DNA from: Variovorax sp. Root411
Lineage (GTDB): Bacteria; Pseudomonadota; Gammaproteobacteria; Burkholderiales; Burkholderiaceae_C
Length of the DNA: 64,000 nucleotides
Assembly: GCF_001425205.1 (NCBI RefSeq)
Contig: NZ_LMDW01000019.1
Location: 246,559 to 310,558, forward strand
Direction of reading: 5' to 3'
Shown here: positions 44,714 to 52,629 of the stretch, in pieces
Layout of the letters: the number at the start of each line of letters is the position of its first letter
Position numbering within the stretch: position 1 is the first letter of the stretch
Translations under genes and position numbers: made by a program
The notes under the pieces: generated by a model
What the model saw: the letters and a program-made list of their open reading frames with translations, nothing else
Database searches by the model: none
What the model was told of the DNA's origin: nothing

Positions 44714-45640
44714 TCACGCCAACTCCGCGCCGGACAGCGGCATCCACTCCTGCAGGTTCAGTTTTTCCACCGCCATGTCGACGAATGCCGACACGGCCAG
44801 TGGGCGCTGCTGGCGGCTGGGATACACCACGCTCATGCCGCGCCCCGCCCGCATGTACAGCGGCAACACCGGCACCAGCCGGCCCGCGGCCACTTCCGAT
44901 GCCGTGAGAACCGCCGGCAGCGCGACGATGCCGAGCCCGGCGCATGCAGCCCGGCGCAGCGCCACCTGCACGTTGCTGGTGAAGCGCCCTCTCACCCGCA
45001 CTTCTTCCTCCGTGCCGTCAGGCCCCTGCAGGCGCCAGGTGGCGTGGCTGCCGGTTTCCGGCGGCTGCGTCAGGCATTCGTGTTCGCTCAGCTCTTGCAG
45101 ATTGGCGGGTGCACCGTGCGCCGCCAGGTAGGAGGGGCTGGCCAAAAGGCCGCCGTAGCTCGCGAAAATCCGTCGGGAAACATAGCTTGAATCCGGCAGC
45201 GGACCGATGCGAAATGCCACGTCGATGCGGTCGGCGATGAGATCTGCCGGGACATCGCTGAGCACGAAGTCGAGTTGCACTGAAGGATGTGCGTCGAGAA
45301 ACGCCGTCACCCATTCCATCTCGAAGTATTCGAAGAAGCTGGCCGATGCAGCCACCCGGACCGGCCCGCTCGGCTCCTGGCTGCCCGCGACGTGCGATTG
45401 CCCCGCTTCGATCAGTTCCTCGACCGCCGGGCCGCATCGCTCATGAAAGGTCTGGCCGGCGCTGGTCAGCGTCAGCTTGCGGGTCGAGCGCTGCATCAGC
45501 CGGGTACCCAGGCGCGCCTCGAGCTGCTGGATGCGGCGGCTCACCGTTGCCGATGGCATGCGCAACTGCCGCGCCGCTTCGGCAAAGCTGCCGGAGCGTG
45601 CGACTTGCACGAACATTGCGACTTCGTTCAGATCGAGCAC
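44714..45640 (-). CDS. LysR-family regulator, paralogue 2
   Basis: A 308-residue LTTR closely similar along its whole length to the protein at 41166-42125 (shared VPSATVSRRIQQLE or MPSATVSRRIQQLE, RSTRKLTLTSAGQ, DSSYV, IFASYGGL and AACAG segments). GTG at 45640 is chosen because it aligns with the TTG start of paralogue 1; a TTG at 45658 would add six residues. Together the two LysR genes bracket the GTPase cassette, suggesting duplication and insertion. Confidence 0.9.
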   Translation of the reverse strand: MLDLNEVAMFVQVARSGSFAEAARQLRMPSATVSRRIQQLEARLGTRLMQRSTRKLTLTSAGQTFHERCGPAVEELIEAGQSHVAGSQEPSGPVRVAASASFFEYFEMEWVTAFLDAHPSVQLDFVLSDVPADLIADRIDVAFRIGPLPDSSYVSRRIFASYGGLLASPSYLAAHGAPANLQELSEHECLTQPPETGSHATWRLQGPDGTEEEVRVRGRFTSNVQVALRRAACAGLGIVALPAVLTASEVAAGRLVPVLPLYMRAGRGMSVVYPSRQQRPLAVSAFVDMAVEKLNLQEWMPLSGAELA

Positions 45641-46115
45641 AAAGATTCTTTCTGTCAATGGATGATTGCAAATTCGCTTGCGGCGTTTCAGGCATCAATT
45701 CCGTTTTGTTATCGGTCAATCACTGATTTGCAATCGATAAAGATCCACCGAGTGCGGATACAATTACACAAGACTGACAAGAAACTGACCGAATATCCGT
45801 CGACGGGGCGATTTTGAAAATTAACTTTCAAATAATCCGTCACCCTGAGGTTATTCTGAGCGGCGTCCTTTTATAGAGAAATAGCGAATAGTTAATCTAA
45901 TCCACCATCTCCTGCCAAGACGTTTTTCCACAATTCGCCCTTCTCTGATTCATATATGAATCTTTGACCTAGCAATTGCCCGACACACGACCCGCCTCGT
46001 CGAAGGCTTCGCCATCATCCACCGCGGGCGGGACGAATCCGGTGCTGCATTTCCTTCCGCAATCGTCGTAAATTTGACAGTTGGGGCGCGATCCCGGGCC
46101 TACCATCCGGCCCAC
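45641..46115. other. AT-rich gene-free stretch with palindromes
   Basis: 475 bp, markedly richer in A and T than flanking genes. It contains GATTGCAAAT (45664-45673) inverted as ATTTGCAATC (45726-45735) just upstream of LysR paralogue 2. A perfect 16-bp palindrome GATTCATATATGAATC lies at 45947-45962. GGGGCGCGATCCCG at 46083-46096 equals part of the left end of repeat copy B. No protein-like frame is visible. Confidence 0.55.
45947..45962. promoter_or_regulatory. Perfect 16-bp palindrome, possible operator
   Basis: GATTCATATATGAATC is fully self-complementary and lies about 150 bp before the DUF1569 gene. No T-run follows, so a dimeric regulator site is more likely than a terminator. Binding protein unknown. 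Confidence 0.35.
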
Positions 46116-46691
46116 ATGAACACTGACCTCGAGGATGTCCCCCTCTCTGGCAACCGACGCACCCTGCTGGTGGGCGGCGCGCTGCTGGCGGGCACTGCCG
46201 CCGCGGGGGTCGGATACGTCGCCACCCACTCCAGCCAACCCATTGCCATGGACGTTTTTTCCGACCTCGCCCGAGCCATGCGCACGCTCGAGCACCTGCG
46301 CGAGACACCGCTGCATACCCGCTCCGGCTGGGACCTGGCCCACGTGTTGCACCACTGCGCGCAAAGCGTCGAATATTCACTGGACGGATTCCCGCAGCTG
46401 AAGCCCGCCTGGTTCCGAGCCTCGCTGGGCGCCATGGCATTCGCGGTGTTCTCGGCGCGCGGCAAGATGAGCCATGGACTGGAAGAGCCCATCCCCGGCG
46501 CACCAACCATCGCTTCGAGCCAGCCGCTCGATGCCGCCGTGGAGCACCTGATGGGGGCGTTGAATCGTTTCGAACGGCACGGCGCGGCGCTCGCACCGCA
46601 CTTCGCCTACGGCGCGCTGAGCAAATCGGAATACACGCGCGCCCACCTCATGCACCTGGCGAATCACTGGGAACTGATGGACGCCGGCTGA
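46116..46691 (+). CDS. DUF1569 family protein with N-terminal twin-Arg export or anchor segment
   Basis: A 191-residue protein. Residues 12-35 hold NRRTLLVGGALLAGTAAAG, a possible twin-arginine signal or anchor. The rest matches DUF1569 in the DinB-like four-helix superfamily, with conserved WDLAHVLHHCAQSVEYS and HLANHWELM, whose His residues could bind a metal. ATG at 46116 is used; an upstream in-frame start overlaps poor sequence. Function unknown. Confidence 0.82.
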   Translation: MNTDLEDVPLSGNRRTLLVGGALLAGTAAAGVGYVATHSSQPIAMDVFSDLARAMRTLEHLRETPLHTRSGWDLAHVLHHCAQSVEYSLDGFPQLKPAWFRASLGAMAFAVFSARGKMSHGLEEPIPGAPTIASSQPLDAAVEHLMGALNRFERHGAALAPHFAYGALSKSEYTRAHLMHLANHWELMDAG

Positions 46692-46748
46692 GGCGTTCAG
46701 GCGGCCTTCCGAACGCGCGCGTATCGCCCGCGCGCCCACGATGGAAAC

Positions 46749-47843
46749 CTAGAACAGGCTGCCCTGCCCCTCCGCGCCCGGCGGCCGGAACGCGGTGATG
46801 TCCAGCGGAATGCGCTCGCGGTTGAAGCCGAGGCGGTTCGCGGCCTTCTCGAAACGCTGGTGGATCAGGTCGGCCCACAGGCCCGACCCTTTCATGCGCG
46901 TGGCGAAGTCGGCGTCGTAGTCCTTGCCGCCGCGCATCTCATGGATGCGCGCCATGATGCGGTCGGCGCGCTGCGGATAGTGCAGCGCAAGCCATTCCTT
47001 GAAGAGCGGCGCCACTTCCCAGGGCAGCCGCACCACCGTGTAGAACGCGCTGCGCGCGCCGGCCTCCCACGCGGCTTCGAGCACCAGTTCCATGTCTTCG
47101 GTCACGAAGGGAATCTGCGGCGCCACGCTCACGCCCACCGGCACGCCGGCCGCGGCCAGCGTGCGGATGGTGCGCAGCCGCCGATGCGGCGCCGCGGCGC
47201 GCGGCTCCAGCTTGCGGGCGAGTTCGCCGTCGAGCGTGGTCACGGTGACGTACACGGCCGCAAGGCGGTCGGCCGCCATGGGCGCGATCAGGTCGAGGTC
47301 GCGCTCGATGGCGCTCGACTTGGTGACCAGCGCGAACGGATGCCGCGTTTCCTTCAGCAGTTCGATGATCGAGCGCGTGAGCCGCAGTTCGCGCTCGATG
47401 GGCTGGTAGCAGTCGGTGGCGGTTCCGATGGCGATGTAGCTCGGTCGGTAGCTCCTGCGCCCCAGTTCGGCGCGCAGCACCTCGACGATGTTGCGCTTGG
47501 CGATGAGCTTGGTCTCGAAGTCGAGGCCCGGAGAGAGATTCAGGTAGCTGTGCGTGGGCCGGGCAAAGCAATAGATGCAGCCATGCTCGCAGCCGCGGTA
47601 CGGATTGATCGAGCGGTCGAAGGGGACGTCGGGCGAGTCGTTCTCGTTGAGCACCGACTTCACGTCCTCGAAGCGGATCTCGGTGGCGATGGGCCGCAGC
47701 TCGTCGGCCTCGGCCACGCCTTCTTCGAGCGTGCCCCAGCCGTCGTCGAAGGCGTTGCGCTCGTCTTTCGAGAAACGGTGCGCGAGTTGCGTGGCCGCAC
47801 CGCGGCCCTTGATGGCGTGAATGGGGATCCTTGCAGTTGGCAT
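46749..47843 (-). CDS. PA0069/Rv2578c-family radical SAM protein
   Basis: A 364-residue radical SAM protein. The cluster motif CxxxCxxC is visible as CEHGCIYC near residue 85, with RGCEHG and FARPTHSYL typical of the PA0069/Rv2578c (SPL-like) group. ATG at 47843 has AAGGAG 5 nt upstream. Its promoter region contains an ideal LexA box, suggesting a DNA-damage role. Related proteins resemble spore photoproduct lyase but their substrate is not established. Confidence 0.93.
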   Translation of the reverse strand: MPTARIPIHAIKGRGAATQLAHRFSKDERNAFDDGWGTLEEGVAEADELRPIATEIRFEDVKSVLNENDSPDVPFDRSINPYRGCEHGCIYCFARPTHSYLNLSPGLDFETKLIAKRNIVEVLRAELGRRSYRPSYIAIGTATDCYQPIERELRLTRSIIELLKETRHPFALVTKSSAIERDLDLIAPMAADRLAAVYVTVTTLDGELARKLEPRAAAPHRRLRTIRTLAAAGVPVGVSVAPQIPFVTEDMELVLEAAWEAGARSAFYTVVRLPWEVAPLFKEWLALHYPQRADRIMARIHEMRGGKDYDADFATRMKGSGLWADLIHQRFEKAANRLGFNRERIPLDITAFRPPGAEGQGSLF

Positions 47844-47862
47844 GGCAGCTCCTTGGCTTAAA

Positions 47863-47882
47863 TACTGTGTATTCATACAGTA
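47863..47882. promoter_or_regulatory. LexA (SOS) box
   Basis: TACTGT-N8-ACAGTA fits the proteobacterial CTGT-N8-ACAG consensus exactly. The palindrome extends to 11-bp arms (47858-47868 and 47877-47887, TTAAATACTGT and its complement). It lies 19 nt before the radical SAM start and 77 nt before divergent gbsR, so either or both may be SOS-regulated. Confidence 0.85.
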
Positions 47883-47915
47883 TTTAACCGATTCACATTC
47901 GTCGCCAATTTTTCC

Positions 47916-47935
47916 ATTTCTCTATTGACAGAAAT
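47916..47935. promoter_or_regulatory. Palindromic operator 1 upstream of gbsR-type gene
   Basis: ATTTCTC-N6-CAGAAAT, with one imperfect arm position, 24 bp before the GbsR start. It includes TTGACA (47925-47930), which with TAAACT (47947-47952) could be the gene's promoter. The site recurs at 48575-48594. Confidence 0.7.
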
Positions 47936-47959
47936 TTCGCAAATCCTAAACTCGACGCC

Positions 47960-48553
47960 ATGGAACTCACCGACATTCAACGCAAGTTCGTGCTGCACTG
48001 GGGTGAAATGGGCTCGATGTGGGGCGTCAATCGCACCGTCTCGCAGATCCATGCGCTGCTCTTCGCGCACGGCAAGCCGATGAACGCGGAGGAACTGAGC
48101 GAAACGCTCGGCGTGGCCCGCTCCAACATCAGCAACAGCCTCAAGGAGCTGCAGGCCTGGAACCTCGTGCGCGTGACCCACACGCTGGGCGACCGCCGCG
48201 ACTATTTCGAGACCAGCGTCGATGTTTGGGAGCTGTTCCGTACCGTCGTGCGCGAACGCAAGGAACGCGAGTTCGACCCGACCGTGCGCGTGCTGCGCGA
48301 GCTGGTTTCCAGCCCTGACTTCCAGAAGGAGCCTGCCGATGCGCAGGACCGCATCCGCTCCACCATGGAACTCATGGACAAGCTCGCCACCTGGGCCGAC
48401 GAAATGCTGCGGCTGTCGCCCGGCACGCTCGACAAGGTGATGACGCTGGGCGCCAGCGTGCAAAAGTTCGTGCGAGGCGATACGGCCTCGGCCAGCAAGG
48501 GCGGCAAGGACGATGACCCGGATGCGCACCATGCCAGCCTGCCGATGATCTGA
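47960..48553 (+). CDS. GbsR/MarR-type transcriptional regulator
   Basis: A 197-residue protein of the GbsR group: winged helix with MNAEELSETLGVARSNISNSLKELQAWNLVRV (residues 41-72), then an amphipathic C-terminal helical region and a charged tail. It lies between two matching palindromes and is likely autoregulated and in control of the DCC-methyltransferase-SRPBCC genes that follow. No clear Shine-Dalgarno sequence precedes the ATG. Confidence 0.88.
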   Translation: MELTDIQRKFVLHWGEMGSMWGVNRTVSQIHALLFAHGKPMNAEELSETLGVARSNISNSLKELQAWNLVRVTHTLGDRRDYFETSVDVWELFRTVVRERKEREFDPTVRVLRELVSSPDFQKEPADAQDRIRSTMELMDKLATWADEMLRLSPGTLDKVMTLGASVQKFVRGDTASASKGGKDDDPDAHHASLPMI

Positions 48554-48574
48554 GGTCTCTTTTTTTGCCTATTA

Positions 48575-48594
48575 ATTTCTGTTTTGACAGAAAT
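48575..48594. promoter_or_regulatory. Palindromic operator 2 upstream of DCC gene
   Basis: ATTTCTG-N6-CAGAAAT is a perfect dyad 19 bp before the DCC gene start. It matches the site at 47916-47935 in all but a few spacer and arm positions. Probably bound by the GbsR-type protein encoded between the two sites. Confidence 0.72.
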
Positions 48595-48613
48595 ATCGAT
48601 AACCAAGAACACC

Positions 48614-49036
48614 ATGAGCCATACCGCCCTTCCCTCTTACCCGCTCACGATCTACTTCGACGCCAGCTGCGCAATCTGCTCGGCCGAAATGGGCAGCCTC
48701 AAGGCGCGCGACGCGGCAGCCCGGCTGCAACTGGTCGACTGCTCGCCAGCGGCGTTCAGGAGCGGTCCGGCCCCGCGCGATGCGCTGATGGCGGCCATCC
48801 ACGTATCGGACGCCGAAGGCCGCGTCTTCGTCGGCGTACCGGCGATCCGCATCTGCCGCACGGCGGTCGGCCTGTCCAGCGGCAGCTTCCTGCTCGACCT
48901 GCCTCTGTTCGCGCCGCTGGCCGACCGTGCCTATGCGCTGCTGGCGCGCAACCGCTATCGCATTCCGCGCTGGCTGGCCGCAAGGCTGGCGGGGCGCGTC
49001 GCGCCCTCCTGCGACGACGGCAACTGCCGCCTCTGA
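48614..49036 (+). CDS. DCC (DUF393) thiol-disulfide oxidoreductase-like protein
   Basis: A 140-residue DUF393 protein. The thioredoxin-like active motif reads DASCAIC with C19 and C22 in the first strand-helix. The usual DGxCxxC second Gly is replaced by Ser. A hydrophobic middle region and basic C-terminal half follow. ATG at 48614 is chosen by homology. First gene after the second GbsR operator. Partner and substrate unknown. Confidence 0.87.
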   Translation: MSHTALPSYPLTIYFDASCAICSAEMGSLKARDAAARLQLVDCSPAAFRSGPAPRDALMAAIHVSDAEGRVFVGVPAIRICRTAVGLSSGSFLLDLPLFAPLADRAYALLARNRYRIPRWLAARLAGRVAPSCDDGNCRL

Positions 49037-49068
49037 GAACCGACGAACAACCATCTGAGGGAATCGCC

Positions 49069-50028
49069 ATGTCCACTGTTTTTCGGCCCGACCTCCGCAC
49101 GCCCCACGACACGACCCTGCGTATGCCGGCGAGCCACGCAAGCGCGCCCATCACGGCCGAGGACACGCAGGATTACTTCACCGAAGTCGCAGTCGACTAC
49201 AGCGCCTGGAGCCCCAGCTACAACATGCACTTCGGCTTCTGGCGCGCGGGCCTGAACCCGCTGCGGCGCGAAGGCATGCTGGTGGAAATGAACCGCGTGG
49301 TCGGCCGCGCGCTGCAACTCGGCCACACCCGGCCCGGCAGCGCGGCGCAACGCCGCTGCGTGATCGACATGGGCTGCGGCGCCGGCGCCACCGCGCGCAC
49401 GCTGGTCGGCGACGACCCTTCGCTGTATGCCATCACCGTGACCAATGTTGCCGTGCAGAACCGCATCGCCGCGAAGCTCGACGCCGCCGCCGGCGTGGCC
49501 GACCGCATGGCGCATCCCGAAGCCGACTACACCCGCACCGGCCTGCCCGCCGCACAGGCCGATGGCGCGTGGGCCATCGAGAGCGCCTGCTATGCCGACG
49601 GCACCAGCAAGGCCGACTTCATCCGCGAAGCCGCGCGGTTGCTGAAGCCAGGCGCGCGCCTGGCGGTGGTCGACGGTTTCCTGCTTCGCCGCAGCCCCGG
49701 TCGCCTCGCGGGCTGGCTGCACCGCCTGTGGGCCGACAGCTGGGCCGTGCCCACGCTGGCCGTGCGCGAAGACTTCATCGCTGCACTGCATGAGCACGGC
49801 TTCGACGACGTGGAAGTGAAGTCGCTGCGCTGGCGCGTCGCGCCCAGCGCGCTGCACATCCCGGTGCTGGCCACCCGCTTCACGCTGGCCGAACTCTGGA
49901 AGGCGCGCGGCAGGCTCAGCCCATGGCGGCGCAAGCACATCGTGGCCAGCTACTGCGCATTGGCGCTGGGCATGTTCTGGCGCGACTTCGACTACTGCAT
50001 GGTCACCGCGAGGCGCCGCGTCGACTGA
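49069..50028 (+). CDS. Class I SAM-dependent methyltransferase
   Basis: A 319-residue methyltransferase. Motif I VIDMGCGAGATART is at residues 98-111, and the post-motif AWAIESACYADGTSKADFIREAARLLKPGARLAV region covers motifs II-III. The preceding YNMHFGFW segment is reminiscent of tocopherol, sterol and small-molecule C- or O-methyltransferases. RBS TGAGGGAAT precedes the ATG. It lies 32 bp after the DCC gene and 42 bp before the SRPBCC gene. Confidence 0.9.
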   Translation: MSTVFRPDLRTPHDTTLRMPASHASAPITAEDTQDYFTEVAVDYSAWSPSYNMHFGFWRAGLNPLRREGMLVEMNRVVGRALQLGHTRPGSAAQRRCVIDMGCGAGATARTLVGDDPSLYAITVTNVAVQNRIAAKLDAAAGVADRMAHPEADYTRTGLPAAQADGAWAIESACYADGTSKADFIREAARLLKPGARLAVVDGFLLRRSPGRLAGWLHRLWADSWAVPTLAVREDFIAALHEHGFDDVEVKSLRWRVAPSALHIPVLATRFTLAELWKARGRLSPWRRKHIVASYCALALGMFWRDFDYCMVTARRRVD

Positions 50029-50070
50029 GCGCAACACGAATACAAACAGACAGAGGAGAAGAGGCTTTTC

Positions 50071-51129
50071 ATGCAAAACGATTCCGAAGAAAGCAGGTTC
50101 GCCGGGCTGGCCCCCGTCGAACCGCAGCCCGCGATGAGCGAAGAAGCACAGCCCAAGCCTGTTCGCGGCATGCCCTTCGGCTGGTTCTGGCCGATGGCAA
50201 TCGGCGCCGCGGTAGCGCTCGTGCTGCGCCTGCTCTTCAGCAGCGCCCCCGGCAAGCCCTACTCGGCCATGCTGGCTTCCTTCGTCTATTTCGTGCCCGC
50301 GGTGTGCGGCGCGGTCACGGTGTACATGGCCGAGCGCATCGAGCGCCGCAGCTGGGGCTACTACATCTGGGCGCCGTGGGTGGCGACTTCGCTCTTCGTT
50401 GGCGGCACGCTGCTGGTGTTCATCGAGGGCCTGATCTGCGCCATCGTCATCGTTCCGCTGTTCGCCACCATGGGCAGCGTCGGCGGGCTGGCGATGGGCA
50501 TCGTGTGCCGCGTCACCAACTGGCCGAAGCAGGCCATCTACAGCTTCGCGGTGCTGCCGCTCGTTCTCGGCGCCATCGAGCCGCAGCTGCCGAACCCGGA
50601 CCAGTTCTCGAACACCTCGCGCACGCTCTTCATCGCCGCGCCGGCCGAGCGCGTGTGGCACGAGCTCAACGCCGCGCGCAACATCCGCCCCAGCGAGGTC
50701 GGCGACGCGTGGGCCTACCGTATCGGCGTGCCGATGCCGGTGTCGGGCGTGACCGTCGACACGCCCGAGGGCCGCGTGCGCCAGGTACAGTGGCAGAAGA
50801 ACGTGCACTTCGAAGAGATCGTCACCGAGTGGCAGCCCAACCGCCTGCTGAAGTGGCGCTTCCGCTTCACGCCCGACTCCTTTCCCGCCGGGGCGCTCGA
50901 CGACCACGTCATGATCGGCGGCCAGTACTTCGACCTGCGCGACGCCACCTACACGCTGACCCCGCGCGACGGCGGCACCGATCTGAGCGTTGCCGTGTCA
51001 TGGCGCCTGAGCACCCGCTTCAACTGGTATGCGGACCGGGTCATGCAGCTGCTGCTCGGCGACGCCTCGGAGAACATCCTGCGCTTCTACAAGGCGCGCA
51101 GCGAAGCGACCGCGACGGCGGCCGGGTGA
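50071..51129 (+). CDS. Membrane protein fused to a cytoplasmic SRPBCC (START-like) domain
   Basis: A 352-residue protein. The N-terminal half has four to five hydrophobic segments (about residues 35-56, 66-84, 97-120, 121-145 and 155-170). The C-terminal half (from about 183) is an SRPBCC/polyketide-cyclase fold: RTLFIAAPAERVWHELN, then VQWQKNVHFEEIVTEWQPNRLLKWRF. Such domains bind hydrophobic ligands, so membrane-lipid or pigment-like substrates are possible together with the upstream methyltransferase. RBS AGAGGAGAAG lies upstream. Confidence 0.85.
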   Translation: MQNDSEESRFAGLAPVEPQPAMSEEAQPKPVRGMPFGWFWPMAIGAAVALVLRLLFSSAPGKPYSAMLASFVYFVPAVCGAVTVYMAERIERRSWGYYIWAPWVATSLFVGGTLLVFIEGLICAIVIVPLFATMGSVGGLAMGIVCRVTNWPKQAIYSFAVLPLVLGAIEPQLPNPDQFSNTSRTLFIAAPAERVWHELNAARNIRPSEVGDAWAYRIGVPMPVSGVTVDTPEGRVRQVQWQKNVHFEEIVTEWQPNRLLKWRFRFTPDSFPAGALDDHVMIGGQYFDLRDATYTLTPRDGGTDLSVAVSWRLSTRFNWYADRVMQLLLGDASENILRFYKARSEATATAAG

Positions 51130-51218
51130 TGAAGGCACTTGTCTTCCGGCAAGCGCTCGCCGACCTGTCTCGCTACCGCGAGCGTTTTTACCTGGGCCCA
51201 CGGTTAGGGCCACAATGA
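51129..51218 (+). CDS. Possible 29-residue peptide
   Basis: An ATG at the end of the SRPBCC gene opens MKALVFRQALADLSRYRERF and closes after a GPRLGPQ end. It overlaps a hairpin with a T-run and may be a chance frame. Listed with low confidence because its start overlaps the preceding stop. Confidence 0.15.
   Translation: MKALVFRQALADLSRYRERFYLGPRLGPQ
51154..51189 (+). terminator. Rho-independent terminator after the SRPBCC gene
   Basis: CGCTCGC (51154-51160) pairs with GCGAGCG (51178-51184), followed by TTTTT (51185-51189). A shorter alternative stem CTCGC-TACC-GCGAG uses the same T-run. Confidence 0.65.
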
Positions 51219-51225
51219 ACGCACC

Positions 51226-51573
51226 ATGCCGCGCCGCCCCGAAAACCTCTACGCCCAGTACCACGCCCACCTCTACTTCGCACCCGATACGGTGGCGCAG
51301 GCGCGCGCCCTCTGCGAGCGCGCGGGCCACGAGCTGATGGTGGTGGTCGGCCGCGTGCACGAGCGGCTGGTGGGGCCGCATCCGCACTGGAGCTGCCAGC
51401 TCGCCTTCGACGCCGCCGAGTTCGACCAGGTCATCGGCTGGCTCGAAGCCAACCGCGACGGGCTCGACGTGTTTGTGCACGGCGTGACGGGCGACGACCT
51501 TGCCGACCACACGGCGCATGCCATGTGGCTCGGCGAAGAAAGCGCACTCGACCTGCGGATGTTCCGGCACTAG
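51226..51573 (+). CDS. DOPA 4,5-dioxygenase family protein
   Basis: A 115-residue protein of the small DOPA 4,5-dioxygenase-like family. Conserved segments are YHAHLYF, GRVHERLVGPHPHWSCQLAF and VHGVTGDDLADHT, which supply the His and Glu residues thought to bind Fe(II). In fungi the family opens catechol-type rings; the bacterial substrate is unknown. It follows a terminator and converges with a LysR gene. Confidence 0.9.
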   Translation: MPRRPENLYAQYHAHLYFAPDTVAQARALCERAGHELMVVVGRVHERLVGPHPHWSCQLAFDAAEFDQVIGWLEANRDGLDVFVHGVTGDDLADHTAHAMWLGEESALDLRMFRH

Positions 51574-51586
51574 AACGCCGCGCCGG

Positions 51587-52549
51587 CTAGCGCCGCACCC
51601 TGCCCCCCTTGCTCACGCGCCGCACTATCGCCTCGCCAGCCTGCGGCAACCGCTCGCGCAGGAACGCGATCAGCTCCTGCGCCACCACGTTGCGCATCGG
51701 CCCCGGCAGGTAGGCCAGCACCACGCGGCGCTCGACGCTTGGCTTCAGCAGCGGCACCACGGCCAGTTCGGGGTCGCGCAGCGACGAGGTGTACAGGCGC
51801 GGCATCAGCCCCAGCGCCTGTCCGCTGCGCACCAGCGCATAGAGCGTCTCGGAATAGCTCACGCGGTACGGCTCCGCTCCCTGCGCGAACTGCGCGCGCG
51901 CCGGGTTGCCGAGCGCCGGCATGCTGCCGCTCTCGAACAGCACCAGTCGCTCGCGGCCGATGGCCTCCCAGTTCGCGCCGCCGGCCGCGGCCAGTGCATG
52001 GTCGCGCCGCACCACCAGCACCAGCGGGTCGCGGAACAGGTCGATGCAGGTCAAGCCGCCCGGCGGCTCGGTGATCGCGGCCACCGCCATGTCGATCTGG
52101 CCGCTGCGCAGTTCGGCCAGCAGCGTGTTCGATGGCGCGTCGCGCCAGGCCAGTTCAACCGCACGCTCGCCGCCACTCTTCAGGAATTCGCTGGCCGCCG
52201 CTGCCACGCGCGCGCTGGCCGAGGGAATCACACCGATGCGCACGAAGGCACGGCCGCGCTGCACCGTGCTCTCGATGTCGCGCAGCGCCACCTCGAAGGT
52301 GTTGACTAAAAAGTCGGTGCGCGCCAGCACTTCGGCGCCCACGGGCGTGAGTTCGAGCCGGTGGGTGGAACGCGTCAGCAGTTCGGCGCCGAGCAGCTTT
52401 TCCATCTGCTTGATGGCATTGCTCAAAGCCGGCTGCGTGATGGCCAGCCTGCGGGCCGCGCGGCCGAACTGGCCTTCTTCCACCAGCACCGAGAAGAACT
52501 GCAGCTGGCGCAGCGTGAGCGCACGCAGGGGCAAGGCGGCCATGGGCAC
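51587..52549 (-). CDS. LysR-family regulator (divergent from adenosine deaminase-like gene)
   Basis: A 320-residue LTTR with helix-turn-helix at about residues 12-70 (LRQLQFFSVLVEEGQFGRAARRLAITQPALSNAIKQME) and a full effector domain. The start may be M1 at 52549 or M3 at 52543. It faces away from the deaminase-Bug pair with 80 bp between, an AT-rich gap that includes ATTATAGAAATTC. It probably controls that operon. Confidence 0.91.
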   Translation of the reverse strand: MPMAALPLRALTLRQLQFFSVLVEEGQFGRAARRLAITQPALSNAIKQMEKLLGAELLTRSTHRLELTPVGAEVLARTDFLVNTFEVALRDIESTVQRGRAFVRIGVIPSASARVAAAASEFLKSGGERAVELAWRDAPSNTLLAELRSGQIDMAVAAITEPPGGLTCIDLFRDPLVLVVRRDHALAAAGGANWEAIGRERLVLFESGSMPALGNPARAQFAQGAEPYRVSYSETLYALVRSGQALGLMPRLYTSSLRDPELAVVPLLKPSVERRVVLAYLPGPMRNVVAQELIAFLRERLPQAGEAIVRRVSKGGRVRR

Positions 52550-52629
52550 TTCCGGTTATTGATTCAGCGAATCAAATTATAGAAATTCAAAATTTTCCTT
52601 ATGAGGCTGCCGTTACTAGACTGGTCCGC

